From: Sulfurospirillum arsenophilum NBRC 109478
GTDB lineage: Bacteria > Campylobacterota > Campylobacteria > Campylobacterales > Sulfurospirillaceae
NCBI RefSeq assembly: GCF_000813345.1
Contig: NZ_BBQF01000004.1
Coordinates: forward strand, 62,001-126,000
Direction of reading: 5' to 3'
Length of the DNA stretch: 64,000 bases
The position numbers and the translations under genes were made by a program. The notes beneath the pieces are model-generated. The model was not told where the DNA came from, did no database searches, and saw only the letters and a list, made by a program, of their open reading frames with translations. Below are positions 7,128 to 15,886 of the stretch, in pieces. How positions within the stretch are numbered: position 1 is the stretch's first letter; every line of letters begins with the position of its first letter.

Positions 7128-9389
7128 TTGGCTATTATTCAAAAAAATATTTGGACGATTTTTTATATCCTCTTGACCAGCGCCTTTGTTTTTCTAGGGA
7201 TTGTCTCATACGCTAAATGGAATAGCATCCATGAAAAATACGCAACCGATCAAACCAATCTTGTAAAACTTGTCTCCAATGCAACACACTCGCTTTTTCT
7301 GACACAAGAGATGATGCTGAACATCTTGGGAGACCAAATTGTCAAAGATAATGACCCCCGTATTTTAGATGATTTGCTTCTCATCAATCCTTCGGTTGTT
7401 GCATTTGGATTTGTTGATCCTCAAGGTAACTACCTTTACACCAGTTCCAATTTTGATAAAACAAAACGTCCCAATCTAAGAAGCCAAGCCATTACGAAAG
7501 ACTCCTTTGACTATACATTAACTCAAAACAAAATGGTACTAGGAAGAACTTATTTTATCGCGGGAAGTGGACGCTGGGGAATTCCAATTCGTAAAACGGT
7601 TTATGACGATTTTGCTCAACCCATCGGCGTCATGACAGCTGGTCTTGGCATAGAAGGTGCCTTCAAAATTTATACGGAAAACCTCTCTCTTGGAGATTAC
7701 AACACCGTCACGCTCATACGTGACCATGACCAATTTGTTCAGTTTCAATCCTCCAACCACGAGACACCCAAAAACCTTTACGAAGCGCCTTTAGCCAATC
7801 ATTTTTTGCATAATATTATAGAGAGCATCACACAAAAATACAACATTTCCGCTGAAGAGATCAAACAAAAAAGTGAAATTTTTGATGTAGAAATGGCTCA
7901 CAATGATGGAAGGTCTGTACAACTTGCCCTTAAATACGATCCTCGTTATGAACTGTGGATACTCTCAGAGGTTGAGCATTCACAGATCGTACGCGATTTT
8001 ATTCAAAACTTTATACTGTATGTACTTACCCTTATCATTGTACATACCGTTCTCTTTTTTCTCTTTAAACTGATTGCAAATGCAGAAAACAAACGAAGAA
8101 AAGATTTGATTTTTCAAGCAACCCATGATTCACTTACCCAACTACCCAATCGGAGTTATCTCCAGCAATGTATGAAGGATAGGATCTATGATGGAGCTCC
8201 TTCGTTTAGTCTTTTTTATCTTGATATGGACCATTTCAAAAACATTAATGATAGCTTCGGTCACCATTTTGGTGATTTGGTTCTCATTGAATTTTCCAAA
8301 CGTCTCTTGCGTGTTGTGCCTAAAGAGAGCATTGTGATTCGTCAAGGAGGAGATGAGTTTATTATCTTAAGTTATCTTGCCAATGATGATGCGCTGCTTG
8401 CACATGCACAAACGATCATGGATGAAATCTCTCAACCCTATCACATCAAGCAATTTAATTTTGTCATTGGTGCCAGTATCGGCATTGCCAAATATCCAGA
8501 ACACGGCGAGTCATTAGATATGCTCTTACGCGCCTCTGATATTGCGATGTATGAGGCTAAAAAGTATAAAAACAGTGTTCGCCTTTTTGTCCCTTTTATG
8601 CAAGAGGGGTATCTTAACCGTGTCAATGTAGAGCAGATGTTACGTAAAGCACTCACAAAGAATGAACTCTATATGGCATATCAGCCACAGATGGATAACC
8701 ATGGAAATCTTTACGGTGTTGAAGCGCTTGTGCGATGGCAAAGCGAGGAGTTAGGTCTTGTTCCTCCCGATAAATTCATTCCTATTGCGGAAGCATCGGG
8801 TCTTATGCCTCATCTTGGGCATTTCATTATTAACACAACCCTTCAAGAGATGAAAGCGTTACAAGTAGAACTTGGAGTAGCTTTTCAGACCTCTATCAAC
8901 ATTTCCATCAAACAGTTTATGGAAGCACATTTCTTGGAAAAACTAACAAAAGAAATAGAGCTTGCAAAGCTGGCACATGTTTCATTGTGTTTGGAGATTA
9001 CCGAGAGTCTGTTTATCGAAGATATTGACTACATTTTGCCACTTTTAGAAAAAATCCGTGACATGGGATTACATATTTCGATGGATGATTTTGGTACAGG
9101 GTACTCTTCTTTGAGTATCTTGCGCAAACTACCCATTGATGAATTGAAAATTGATAAAAGCTTTGTCGATACCATTTTAAATGACATCACCGCTGAAAAA
9201 ATGGTTCAAAACATCATCACCATCGGTAAAAATTTCGACTTGTATATTTTAGCCGAAGGCGTGGAAACTAAAGAGCAAGAAACGGTGCTTCGAAACTTAG
9301 GATGTGACAGATTTCAAGGCTATCTTTATGCTAAGCCTTTAGCATATGATGCACTCAAAGTATTTTTAGAGAGGCAACAAAAGAACTAA
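7128..9389 (+). CDS. Membrane sensor GGDEF-EAL protein
   Basis: 753 residues. A TTG start is chosen because a full AAAGGAGG Shine-Dalgarno sits five bases upstream. Membrane helices at ~8-28 and ~290-312 enclose a Cache-like periplasmic sensor. The GGDEF domain (~330-490) keeps DMDHFKNINDSFGH and GGDEF at 407-411; no RxxD inhibitory site is seen. The EAL domain (~510-750) keeps EAL (532-534), NISIKQF, LEITES, DDFGTGYSSL, KIDKSF and AEGVE. Both c-di-GMP synthesis and hydrolysis are therefore possible on motif grounds. It appears to be a single-gene unit. The ligand is unknown. Confidence 0.93.
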   Translation: MAIIQKNIWTIFYILLTSAFVFLGIVSYAKWNSIHEKYATDQTNLVKLVSNATHSLFLTQEMMLNILGDQIVKDNDPRILDDLLLINPSVVAFGFVDPQGNYLYTSSNFDKTKRPNLRSQAITKDSFDYTLTQNKMVLGRTYFIAGSGRWGIPIRKTVYDDFAQPIGVMTAGLGIEGAFKIYTENLSLGDYNTVTLIRDHDQFVQFQSSNHETPKNLYEAPLANHFLHNIIESITQKYNISAEEIKQKSEIFDVEMAHNDGRSVQLALKYDPRYELWILSEVEHSQIVRDFIQNFILYVLTLIIVHTVLFFLFKLIANAENKRRKDLIFQATHDSLTQLPNRSYLQQCMKDRIYDGAPSFSLFYLDMDHFKNINDSFGHHFGDLVLIEFSKRLLRVVPKESIVIRQGGDEFIILSYLANDDALLAHAQTIMDEISQPYHIKQFNFVIGASIGIAKYPEHGESLDMLLRASDIAMYEAKKYKNSVRLFVPFMQEGYLNRVNVEQMLRKALTKNELYMAYQPQMDNHGNLYGVEALVRWQSEELGLVPPDKFIPIAEASGLMPHLGHFIINTTLQEMKALQVELGVAFQTSINISIKQFMEAHFLEKLTKEIELAKLAHVSLCLEITESLFIEDIDYILPLLEKIRDMGLHISMDDFGTGYSSLSILRKLPIDELKIDKSFVDTILNDITAEKMVQNIITIGKNFDLYILAEGVETKEQETVLRNLGCDRFQGYLYAKPLAYDALKVFLERQQKN

Positions 9390-9440
9390 ACCATCTCTAT
9401 AGATGAAAAAGTCGGAGTTTCCATTAAAAATAAGCCATAT

Positions 9441-10223
9441 TTATTCTAAAAAACCTTTAGCTTTTAGAGCTTCTATCGTCATGAGTTTACGAAGCGGTAG
9501 CTCATCTGGTAAAGAGGTTATTAGATTGGTTGCAAAGAAATAAACACCTTTAGAATTTTCCACATAGCCTACGTACCAACCATGATGCTCTGCATCTTTT
9601 GGTACTGCCCAGCCTGTTTTAGCCCTTAGCACGTAGCCTTTCCCTTGCTCGTCTATCATAATGGATTTAAGAATGTCAATGTGTTCTTGATGAAACGGCA
9701 CGTCATTTTTATAAAGCTTTTTCAAAAAGGCGATCTGCTCGTATGCGCTGATGCGAAGCTCTCCATCGAGCCAAAAGCGCTCCAGATCGGGGGTTGCTTT
9801 TTCATTGCCATAGTGAAGTTTTTTCAGATACTCGTTGTACTTTTCAAACCCAATGTTACGTGCAAAAAGCTGATAACACCAGACACAAGAGCTTTTAAAG
9901 GCTGATTTTAAACTTTGGTTTTGATTCCATGCACGCACACTTCGCTCCACACCATCCCATACGATGGTCGAGTCGGCATTAATGACATTTTCTTGGAGGG
10001 CTATAAGGGTATTGGGGATTTTAAACGTTGAGGCTGGAAGCAGAGGTGTTCGGGCGCGCTCCTCATTGTACACATAACGCTCTTTGCCATCAAGTGATTC
10101 GATGAGCATCGTCCCTTCTATCGTTTCATTTTCAAAAAGAGTTTTTAAGGCCGTATCTTCCGCTAAGACGTTTTGGGTTAGTAAAAGTAGTGAGCCTAAC
10201 ACCCAGAAAAATTTTGTGAACAT
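9441..10223 (-). CDS. Class D (OXA-type) beta-lactamase
   Basis: 260 residues with a signal peptide ending near VLA-ED (~21). The active-site motifs are all present: S65-T-F-K68, S112-C-V114, Y138-G-N140, W151 and K202-T-G204. This fits a secreted periplasmic serine beta-lactamase of normal length. No mobile-element genes flank it, so it looks chromosomal and intrinsic. Its promoter uses a palindrome copy as the -35 box, which suggests it is regulated or positioned like the other palindrome promoters. Substrate range cannot be predicted. Confidence 0.93.
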   Translation of the reverse strand: MFTKFFWVLGSLLLLTQNVLAEDTALKTLFENETIEGTMLIESLDGKERYVYNEERARTPLLPASTFKIPNTLIALQENVINADSTIVWDGVERSVRAWNQNQSLKSAFKSSCVWCYQLFARNIGFEKYNEYLKKLHYGNEKATPDLERFWLDGELRISAYEQIAFLKKLYKNDVPFHQEHIDILKSIMIDEQGKGYVLRAKTGWAVPKDAEHHGWYVGYVENSKGVYFFATNLITSLPDELPLRKLMTIEALKAKGFLE

Positions 10224-10249
10224 ACCACCTCTTTAAAAGTTTATGGAAA

Positions 10250-10278
10250 ATCATAGTCTATTTTGCTTTACATGTAAA
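10250..10278 (-). promoter_or_regulatory. Promoter of the class D beta-lactamase
   Basis: On the minus strand TTTACA (10278-10273), a 17-bp spacer and TATGAT (10255-10250). The predicted start near 10243 gives a leader of about 20 bases. Confidence 0.6.
10267..10278. repeat. TTTACATGTAAA palindrome, copy 5
   Basis: Exact copy in the divergent gap between the beta-lactamase and the Gcr-like gene; flanks C/G. Confidence 0.9.
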
Positions 10279-10350
10279 GTAGAAAGTAAAGGTTTACCCT
10301 AGTGTGCTACAATGAAAATAGCATAGAAAAATTCCAGAAAAAGGGTCATC

Positions 10351-12321
10351 ATGAAACAGACGATAGAAGAATTTTTCGAAACCCTTAGCAAAAGCAGTGA
10401 AACTTCTGTTGAAAAACTAGCTTATATTATCAGCGAAATTCGCCCTAAATCTATCGGTCATATAGACGAGAGTATTGACATAATAGAAGCGATTATAAGT
10501 CACCTTGAAGCATTCCCAAACGTAAGAGAACCGCTTTCGTATGAGTTTAATGAATGGCTCATAAACTCCAAAATTTCTAGTAACATCGCTTCTTTGGGGA
10601 TTCTTTCCAAGCAAGGGTTTAAAGATGAGATGAGCAACCGTTTTTACAATAAATTTTTACCGAAAGCGCCTCAAAAAGGCGATTTTACCTCTTTGTTTGC
10701 AACGCTTTTTCCTCACAAAAAAGACCCTCTTTGGGTCAATGCTATCGATGACACACTCTGGGCAAAGTTTTGGAGCACACTCTTATACAGTGAAGCTTTA
10801 CATGTAAAGACCCAATTCTATCTTTTTCATGAGCTTGTCTATGCAGCTGAGATTTTAGCGATTTGGATTGCGGCAGAAGAATTTGATGAGCATTATATAC
10901 GTTTAGATAGCACTTTGTTGACCAAAGACTCAGCGTTTATCGCTTTGCAGCGAGAGATCAGCATTCTGTCTCGTTCCATTCAAAATGAAGATGCAGAAGC
11001 AGAATTAACGAAGCTTGATTTTCAGCATATCGATGTTTTAATTTCTCAATCTCAGAATCAAGTCAATTTTTTACGCAAACAGTCGCTTGATAAAGGTATT
11101 TTAGTCTCGTTAACCTACAACCTTGAACGCTTAGATCAAATCATCCAAAGAGCGCAACAGTGTGTTAAACTTATCCAAGAATTTGATACAGTGGCCTTTT
11201 ACACAACTTTGCTGCCACTGTTTAAAGAAGTTGTTGAAAAAAACTGCTCGCGCAATTCACTGAGTGAAGTACTCAATCAAAACATCAAGATATTAGCTAA
11301 AAGTATCGCGAACAATGCCAGTGAACACGGGGAACACTACATCACCGAAAATACCAAAGAGTACATCGGTATGTTTTTAAGTGCCAGTGGTGCGGGCATT
11401 GTTATCGCTTTAATGGCGTTGATAAAAATAACGATCATGCAGAGTGGTTTTTCCCCCATCGTTGAGACTATTTTTGCAAGTTTAAATTATGGTTTTGGTT
11501 TTGTGCTTATCCATCTTTTGGGCTTTACCGTAGCAACCAAACAACCTGCCATGACTGCCTCTACCTTTGCAAAAGCGGTTGATAGAGCAGATGCAAAGCA
11601 AGCAGATCAGCGTAAACTTGTGGCCTTATTCATGCAAGTAAGCAGGTCTCAATTTGCTGCGGTTGTGGGCAATGTTACGCTTGCGTTGAGCGTTTCATGC
11701 CTGATCGGATTTATTTACATACACAATGACACCCCTATTCTATCAGAGCAAGAACTTCACTACTACACACAAAATTTCAATCCTTTTCCTGGGCTTTTCT
11801 ATGCCGCCATTGCAGGCATTTGGCTCTTTACATCAGGCTTGATTGCAGGGTATTTTGATAACCGAGCAAGCTATTTGGACTTGAAAAACCGGTACATGCA
11901 TCTTCCCATTTTAAAAAAAATCAGTTCTCAGTTCGTTCGAGAGAAAATCGCAACGTACTTACACAACAACCATGGCGCAATCATGGGCAATTTTTACTTT
12001 GGAATTCTTTTAGGCATTACCCCTTTTGTAGGGCACATGCTTAACCTTCCTTTAGATATAAGACACGTTGCCTTTTCATCAGCCAATCTCGGCTACATCG
12101 TCGCACAAGGCGAACTCTCTTTTCTTGATTTTATCGTAGGTTTAGTGTTTGTTTTGATGATAGGTTTGGTCAATCTCAGCGTCAGTTTTACACTAGCCCT
12201 CAAAGTCTCACTCAAATCACGCGATGCTGATTTTGGTAATTTTTTCTCTTTTGTCAGGCTACTCTTTCACGAAGCAAAACGAAAACCATTGGAGCTTTTC
12301 TTTCCTCGTAGAACAAGTTGA
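10351..12321 (+). CDS. Gcr-like 'site-specific recombinase' family membrane protein
   Basis: 656 residues. The sequence resembles the family annotated as site-specific recombinase Gcr (COG4389). The sequence itself does not look like a recombinase: the first ~340 residues are helical and soluble, and the last ~310 contain about six membrane segments (for example GMFLSASGAGIVIALMALI and IVGLVFVLMIGLVNLSVSF). No tyrosine- or serine-recombinase catalytic motif is apparent, so the historical name should be treated with caution. A palindrome copy in the soluble part encodes LHVK. Followed by a good terminator. Confidence 0.65.
   Translation: MKQTIEEFFETLSKSSETSVEKLAYIISEIRPKSIGHIDESIDIIEAIISHLEAFPNVREPLSYEFNEWLINSKISSNIASLGILSKQGFKDEMSNRFYNKFLPKAPQKGDFTSLFATLFPHKKDPLWVNAIDDTLWAKFWSTLLYSEALHVKTQFYLFHELVYAAEILAIWIAAEEFDEHYIRLDSTLLTKDSAFIALQREISILSRSIQNEDAEAELTKLDFQHIDVLISQSQNQVNFLRKQSLDKGILVSLTYNLERLDQIIQRAQQCVKLIQEFDTVAFYTTLLPLFKEVVEKNCSRNSLSEVLNQNIKILAKSIANNASEHGEHYITENTKEYIGMFLSASGAGIVIALMALIKITIMQSGFSPIVETIFASLNYGFGFVLIHLLGFTVATKQPAMTASTFAKAVDRADAKQADQRKLVALFMQVSRSQFAAVVGNVTLALSVSCLIGFIYIHNDTPILSEQELHYYTQNFNPFPGLFYAAIAGIWLFTSGLIAGYFDNRASYLDLKNRYMHLPILKKISSQFVREKIATYLHNNHGAIMGNFYFGILLGITPFVGHMLNLPLDIRHVAFSSANLGYIVAQGELSFLDFIVGLVFVLMIGLVNLSVSFTLALKVSLKSRDADFGNFFSFVRLLFHEAKRKPLELFFPRRTS
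10797..10808. repeat. TTTACATGTAAA palindrome, copy 6
   Basis: Exact copy inside the Gcr-like gene, read as Leu-His-Val-Lys; flanks C/G. Confidence 0.9.
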
Positions 12322-12371
12322 GGAGAAAGGTTGATGTAGCATGCGTATGGTGTTGTGAAGCATTGTAAGAT

Positions 12372-12402
12372 GGGGTCAAAAATTTAGACCCCGTTTTGTT
12401 TG
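12372..12402 (+). terminator. Rho-independent terminator
   Basis: GC-rich six-base stem GGGGTC / GACCCC (12372-12377, 12387-12392) with a nine-base loop, followed by GTTTTGTTTG. It ends the Gcr-like transcript just before the next promoter. Confidence 0.7.
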
Positions 12403-12407
12403 TTACC

Positions 12408-12419
12408 TTTACATGTAAA
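12408..12419. repeat. TTTACATGTAAA palindrome, copy 7
   Basis: Exact copy forming the -35 of the DUF711 promoter; flanks C/A. Confidence 0.9.
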
Positions 12420-12436
12420 ACTGAATTGGCTATGAT
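12408..12436 (+). promoter_or_regulatory. Promoter of the DUF711 gene
   Basis: TTTACA (12408-12413), 17-bp spacer, TATGAT (12431-12436). The spacer ends AATTGGC, close to AATTGGT at the 664 promoter. Confidence 0.6.
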
Positions 12437-12464
12437 TTTGTGTAAAATCCCTCAAGGACGTGCG

Positions 12465-13697
12465 ATGGTAAAAGAAAACCTCAAAAATAAAGATTTATGC
12501 AAAATTCGCACAATTACCTCATTTTTAACACTGACTTCCGATAAAAGTCAATGGGAAGAGACCATCTGTAAAGCCGCAAGCTTTGGCGGAGCATTAGCCA
12601 AAGAGTTTAACGCGCAGGGTTACCACGTTCAGTCGATTCGCATCGTTACCAATGCCTTTGGAGAGTACTTAGACACCTCGTCTTACCACGCCATCATGAA
12701 AGACATGCATATCCTCTCTGAAGTGCTTAAAAGCCCTCTGATGCCTGCCATTCGCATTCGTTTTGCCATAGGTGAAGCAAAGACTAAAGAGGAGATAGCC
12801 ATGTTGCCTGAGCTTATCAAAGCGTATGGTGACATTTGCAATGCATGTGTCAATGTCGATATCGATGAACTAAGCGTTGTCGATCGCGATCTTACACTAA
12901 GTTGTGCCGAAGCAGTGGTCGAAATAGGCAAAATCACCCCTCGAGGTGAAGGCAATTTTAACTTTACGATTAACTACAACTGCAAGCCACACATTCCTTA
13001 TTTTCCAGCGTCTTACCATAACAGCCATGATGAAAACTGTTTTGCACTCGGACTTGAAACACCCGACCTGCTTGTCGAAGCACTCAAAAGCCTCAAAGAA
13101 GAGAAAAACCACAATCTTAAAATGCAAAAATCCTACGCCATTATGAGAGATAGCTTACAGTACCACATCAACACGATCCTTGGCATCACACATGCGTATG
13201 AGCACCCTTACAAAACCAAATTTGCAGGCATCGACACTTCTGCCGCACCTTCTAAAAACTGCGCTTCGATGGTTGATGTGTATAAACTTCTTGGAGTGCC
13301 CTACTTTGGGGCATCAGGAACACTGGAAGCTTCTGCGATTTTGACCAAAGTGTTTAAGGCTCAAAAAGGATGCGACCTCATAGGTTTTTCAGGCTTAATG
13401 CTCGCCGTCGTGGAAGATGAAGGTCTAGCCGATGCCACAACACGCAATGAATTTGACATAAGAGCCTTACTTCAGTACTCCGCAGTCTGCGGCATCGGAC
13501 TCGATACCGTACCGATAGAAGGCGACACATCCGCGCAAAAGATAGCCGACATCTGTGCTGACACAGGAACCCTCGCCTTTCGACTCAACAAGCCTCTTAC
13601 CGTCAGACTTTTCCCTGTCCCTAACCTCAAAGAAGGCGACATGACACAGTTTGAAAGTGACGATCTTTGCAATAGTTTGGTTTTAAGAGTACCATAA
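12465..13697 (+). CDS. DUF711 family protein
   Basis: 410 residues from the ATG at 12465, chosen over earlier in-frame Met codons because AAGGA lies six bases upstream and the promoter at 12408-12436 would otherwise fall inside the gene. The protein starts MVKENLKNKDLCKIRTITSFLTL and continues with the (R)IVTNAFGEYLD and GIDTSAAPS regions typical of DUF711/UPF0210-type proteins. These are found in many bacteria and archaea and no reaction is established. It is a single gene between a terminator and the VOC gene. Confidence 0.75.
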   Translation: MVKENLKNKDLCKIRTITSFLTLTSDKSQWEETICKAASFGGALAKEFNAQGYHVQSIRIVTNAFGEYLDTSSYHAIMKDMHILSEVLKSPLMPAIRIRFAIGEAKTKEEIAMLPELIKAYGDICNACVNVDIDELSVVDRDLTLSCAEAVVEIGKITPRGEGNFNFTINYNCKPHIPYFPASYHNSHDENCFALGLETPDLLVEALKSLKEEKNHNLKMQKSYAIMRDSLQYHINTILGITHAYEHPYKTKFAGIDTSAAPSKNCASMVDVYKLLGVPYFGASGTLEASAILTKVFKAQKGCDLIGFSGLMLAVVEDEGLADATTRNEFDIRALLQYSAVCGIGLDTVPIEGDTSAQKIADICADTGTLAFRLNKPLTVRLFPVPNLKEGDMTQFESDDLCNSLVLRVP

Positions 13698-13700
13698 ACC

Positions 13701-13712
13701 TTTACATGTAAA
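13701..13712. repeat. TTTACATGTAAA palindrome, copy 8
   Basis: Exact copy three bases after the DUF711 stop; its AAA end runs into the AAAAGGA ribosome-binding site of the VOC gene. Confidence 0.9.
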
Positions 13713-13721
13713 AGGAAAACA

Positions 13722-14132
13722 ATGAAACCCTACATGAGCATGATTACCTTAGGTGTCAGTGATATAGCAAAATCTATTGCGTTTTATCAAAAAGGGCTTG
13801 GATTTCCTAGGCGTGAGCCTTATGAAGAGAACATTGCTTTTTTTACACTCAATGGAACATGGCTTGCGCTCTATGAGAAAAAAGCACTCGCAGAAGATGC
13901 CAATGTCACGTTTGATGAAAGTACCTTTAAAGGATTTACCATCGCTCATACCCTTGGCAGTGAAACGGAAGTTGATGCACTCTTTAAAGAAGCCCTAAAA
14001 GCAGGTGCAACACCTACAAAACAACCTCAAAAAGTTTTCTGGGGAGGGTATAGTGGCTATTTTAAAGACCCCGATGGTCATTTGTGGGAAATCGCTCATA
14101 ATCCTTTTATGACGATAGGGCCAGAAGATTAA
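13722..14132 (+). CDS. VOC family (glyoxalase/dioxygenase-like) protein
   Basis: 136 residues. The beginning ITLGVSDIAKSIAFYQKGLGF and the end GYSGYFKDPDGHLWEIAHNP are the standard betaalphabetabetabeta VOC signature; the His in DGH and the Glu in WEIAHN are likely metal ligands. The family includes glyoxalases, bleomycin-resistance proteins and dioxygenases, and the substrate here cannot be told. It lies 24 bases behind DUF711 and is convergent with nifQ. Confidence 0.85.
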   Translation: MKPYMSMITLGVSDIAKSIAFYQKGLGFPRREPYEENIAFFTLNGTWLALYEKKALAEDANVTFDESTFKGFTIAHTLGSETEVDALFKEALKAGATPTKQPQKVFWGGYSGYFKDPDGHLWEIAHNPFMTIGPED

Positions 14133-14142
14133 CGTAACGCTA

Positions 14143-14505
14143 TTACCCCGCTAACTGACATGCAAAGCAGTTGGAATTATCTTTACATGTAAAACATGCA
14201 GGGGCGATTCTGTCGATGGAATCGTAGATGAATTTTTTCCACAGTTTATCGACAGGCTTTAGTTGCACAAGCTCAGGAAAATGGCACTTCATGTACTTTC
14301 CCATCTGCACTCGGTTACGAAAACCCATCGCTTCATACAGATGGTTCATCTGCAAGGACATAGCCGCGATGTGGGGTGCTATGACGTACTTTGAATAGCG
14401 ATTTTTAGCATATCCTTGCAAAAAGACCATGACTTCACGTTCAAGTTTGAGCATTTCAAGTTTGCTGTACCTGCTATCTAAGCTCTCATCTGTCGTTTTG
14501 TTCAT
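14143..14505 (-). CDS. nifQ: NifQ family molybdenum-delivery protein
   Basis: 120 residues, shorter than the usual NifQ (about 170-200). Residues ~40-105 match the NifQ core: IAPHIAAMSLQMNHLYEAMG, then GKYMKCHFPEL and LWKKFIYDSI. The C-terminus has four cysteines in the order C-x2-C-x5-C-x2-C, a variant of the classical C-x4-C-x2-C-x5-C cluster site that holds the Mo-Fe-S cluster donated to FeMo-cofactor assembly. The second of these cysteines is encoded by a palindrome copy. Overlaps the rpoN stop by four bases (ATGA), so it is translated with rpoN. Confidence 0.75.
   Translation of the reverse strand: MNKTTDESLDSRYSKLEMLKLEREVMVFLQGYAKNRYSKYVIAPHIAAMSLQMNHLYEAMGFRNRVQMGKYMKCHFPELVQLKPVDKLWKKFIYDSIDRIAPACFTCKDNSNCFACQLAG
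14182..14193. repeat. TTTACATGTAAA palindrome, copy 9
   Basis: Exact copy inside nifQ encoding Phe-Thr-Cys-Lys within the cysteine cluster; flanks C/A. Confidence 0.9.
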
Positions 14506-15728
14506 GCTTGTACCTTATAGATTTTCTTGCGCTCTTTGGATGACGCTACGTTCATCAATTTGCGGTATTTGGTGATGGTGCGTCTGACCATCTTGATGTT
14601 AAATCGTTTTTCAATGCGCTCTAAAAGATCATCATCGGTGAGCGGTTCGCTTTTATCTTCGTATTCTATCAGTTGATTGATAAAATTTTTAATCTCTGAA
14701 GAAGAGAGCTCTTTGGATGAAACGGCATTGGTAAAAAAGGATTTAAGTGGAAAAACGCCCTGCTTAGACTCAATGTATTTGTTCGAGATCGCCCGTGAAA
14801 TGGTCGACTCAGCAAACGAGAGTTCCTCGGCTAAATGTGCCATATTGAGTGGTTTTAACTCGCCTCCCACAAAAAAGGAGAGTTGTCGCTCCACCACTAA
14901 AAGAACGATCTTATACAGCGTTGTTTTACGAAGCTCCAAAAGATTGACGATGTCGCGTGCCTCTTTAAGCTTTTCCTTGATGTTCTCGCTCTTGCTCGAA
15001 AAGGGGTCGGTAATGAGAATATCTGGATAATAGTCGTTATTGATGCGAAGGTTGATGTCATCGCCCACTTCCACAAAAAAATCAGGAATAATCTGCTTTG
15101 GTGTCGCTTGATACTCAATCGCTGGTGGATTGGCAAACTTTTTGATGATCGCTTTGGCCTCTTCAAATCGTCCGTGTCTGGAAAATTTATCGACCTTTGC
15201 CATCTGATCGATCATCTTAAGCACTAAGTTATAGAGTTCATCATCGATGTCATCACTGAGTGCATCGAGTTGAAAAACAAAGGATTCGTGGCTATCCGTT
15301 GAGCCTATGCCATACGGCTCTAGCTTAGAGAAACGTTGACGAATGCGCTCGACATACTCTGTATAAACGCCACAGGTTGCAGCAATCGCTTCAATGTCAC
15401 CATCAAAATAGCCCTCTTCATTGATGTCACAGAGTATCTCGTGCGCAACCTTTTGAGAAATGGGTGTCGGAAAAAGTGGCGGCACGATCTGTTCGATGAT
15501 TTTTTCATGCAAAGACTCACTGCAAAGTACCAACTCTTCAACAATGCCATGGCTTGAACCAAGGTTTTGCTCGAAAGGACGCTTGACCTCTAAAAAAGGG
15601 TTTTCGTACGACAAGGTTTCTAGGTGCGTACTTAACTCTTGAAGAGGAAGCTGTAACAGTGGGAGCCAAAGTTTCAAAGAGAGGTTTAAGCTCTGCTTTT
15701 GTTTGAATTCTAGGTTGATACTTCTCAT
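14502..15728 (-). CDS. rpoN: RNA polymerase sigma-54 factor
   Basis: 408 residues. Seen: a Gln/Leu-rich region I (KQSLNLSLKLWLPLLQLPLQELS) that contacts activators, the core-binding and helix-turn-helix parts (LAEELSFAESTISRAISNKYI), and the RpoN box near the C-terminus (RRTITKYRKLMNV) that reads the -24 element. Slightly short, as in other Campylobacterota. Location next to nif genes agrees with sigma-54 promoters at 18635, 23197, 26971 and 34455. In this phylum sigma-54 is also used for flagellar genes, so its role is probably not limited to nif. Confidence 0.95.
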   Translation of the reverse strand: MRSINLEFKQKQSLNLSLKLWLPLLQLPLQELSTHLETLSYENPFLEVKRPFEQNLGSSHGIVEELVLCSESLHEKIIEQIVPPLFPTPISQKVAHEILCDINEEGYFDGDIEAIAATCGVYTEYVERIRQRFSKLEPYGIGSTDSHESFVFQLDALSDDIDDELYNLVLKMIDQMAKVDKFSRHGRFEEAKAIIKKFANPPAIEYQATPKQIIPDFFVEVGDDINLRINNDYYPDILITDPFSSKSENIKEKLKEARDIVNLLELRKTTLYKIVLLVVERQLSFFVGGELKPLNMAHLAEELSFAESTISRAISNKYIESKQGVFPLKSFFTNAVSSKELSSSEIKNFINQLIEYEDKSEPLTDDDLLERIEKRFNIKMVRRTITKYRKLMNVASSKERKKIYKVQA

Positions 15729-15823
15729 ACGTAAATTATGCCAAAGTGTGGATACTTTTTATCATTTTTAGTGATTAAAATTTATGCACAAAGAAGAGAG
15801 TTTTCGGAATTTTGAGAGAGTAT

Positions 15824-15861
15824 CAACGCCACACCAGAGAACTTTCTTTGCTGTGGCGTTG
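15824..15861. other. Ten-base inverted repeat between rpoN and the ferredoxin gene
   Basis: CAACGCCACA and TGTGGCGTTG separated by 18 bases. It lies 26 bases downstream of the ferredoxin stop in the minus direction. No T-tract follows on the minus strand, so it may stabilise the mRNA end or dampen read-through into rpoN rather than terminate fully. Confidence 0.5.
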
Positions 15862-15886
15862 AAAAGTGTTTTTTGTAGAATATATC

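Noticed and set aside
10351-12321. Recombinase as sign of a mobile element
   Set aside because: No catalytic motif, no attachment-like repeats, no transposase or integrase nearby.
12396-12464. N-terminal extension of the DUF711 gene containing FTCK from a palindrome
   Set aside because: The region holds the promoter (-35 and -10) and a good ribosome-binding site precedes the ATG at 12465, so the palindrome here is non-coding.
15824-15861. Rho-independent terminator of the nifX operon
   Set aside because: The stem is good but no T-tract follows on the minus strand, so it is listed only as an inverted repeat.
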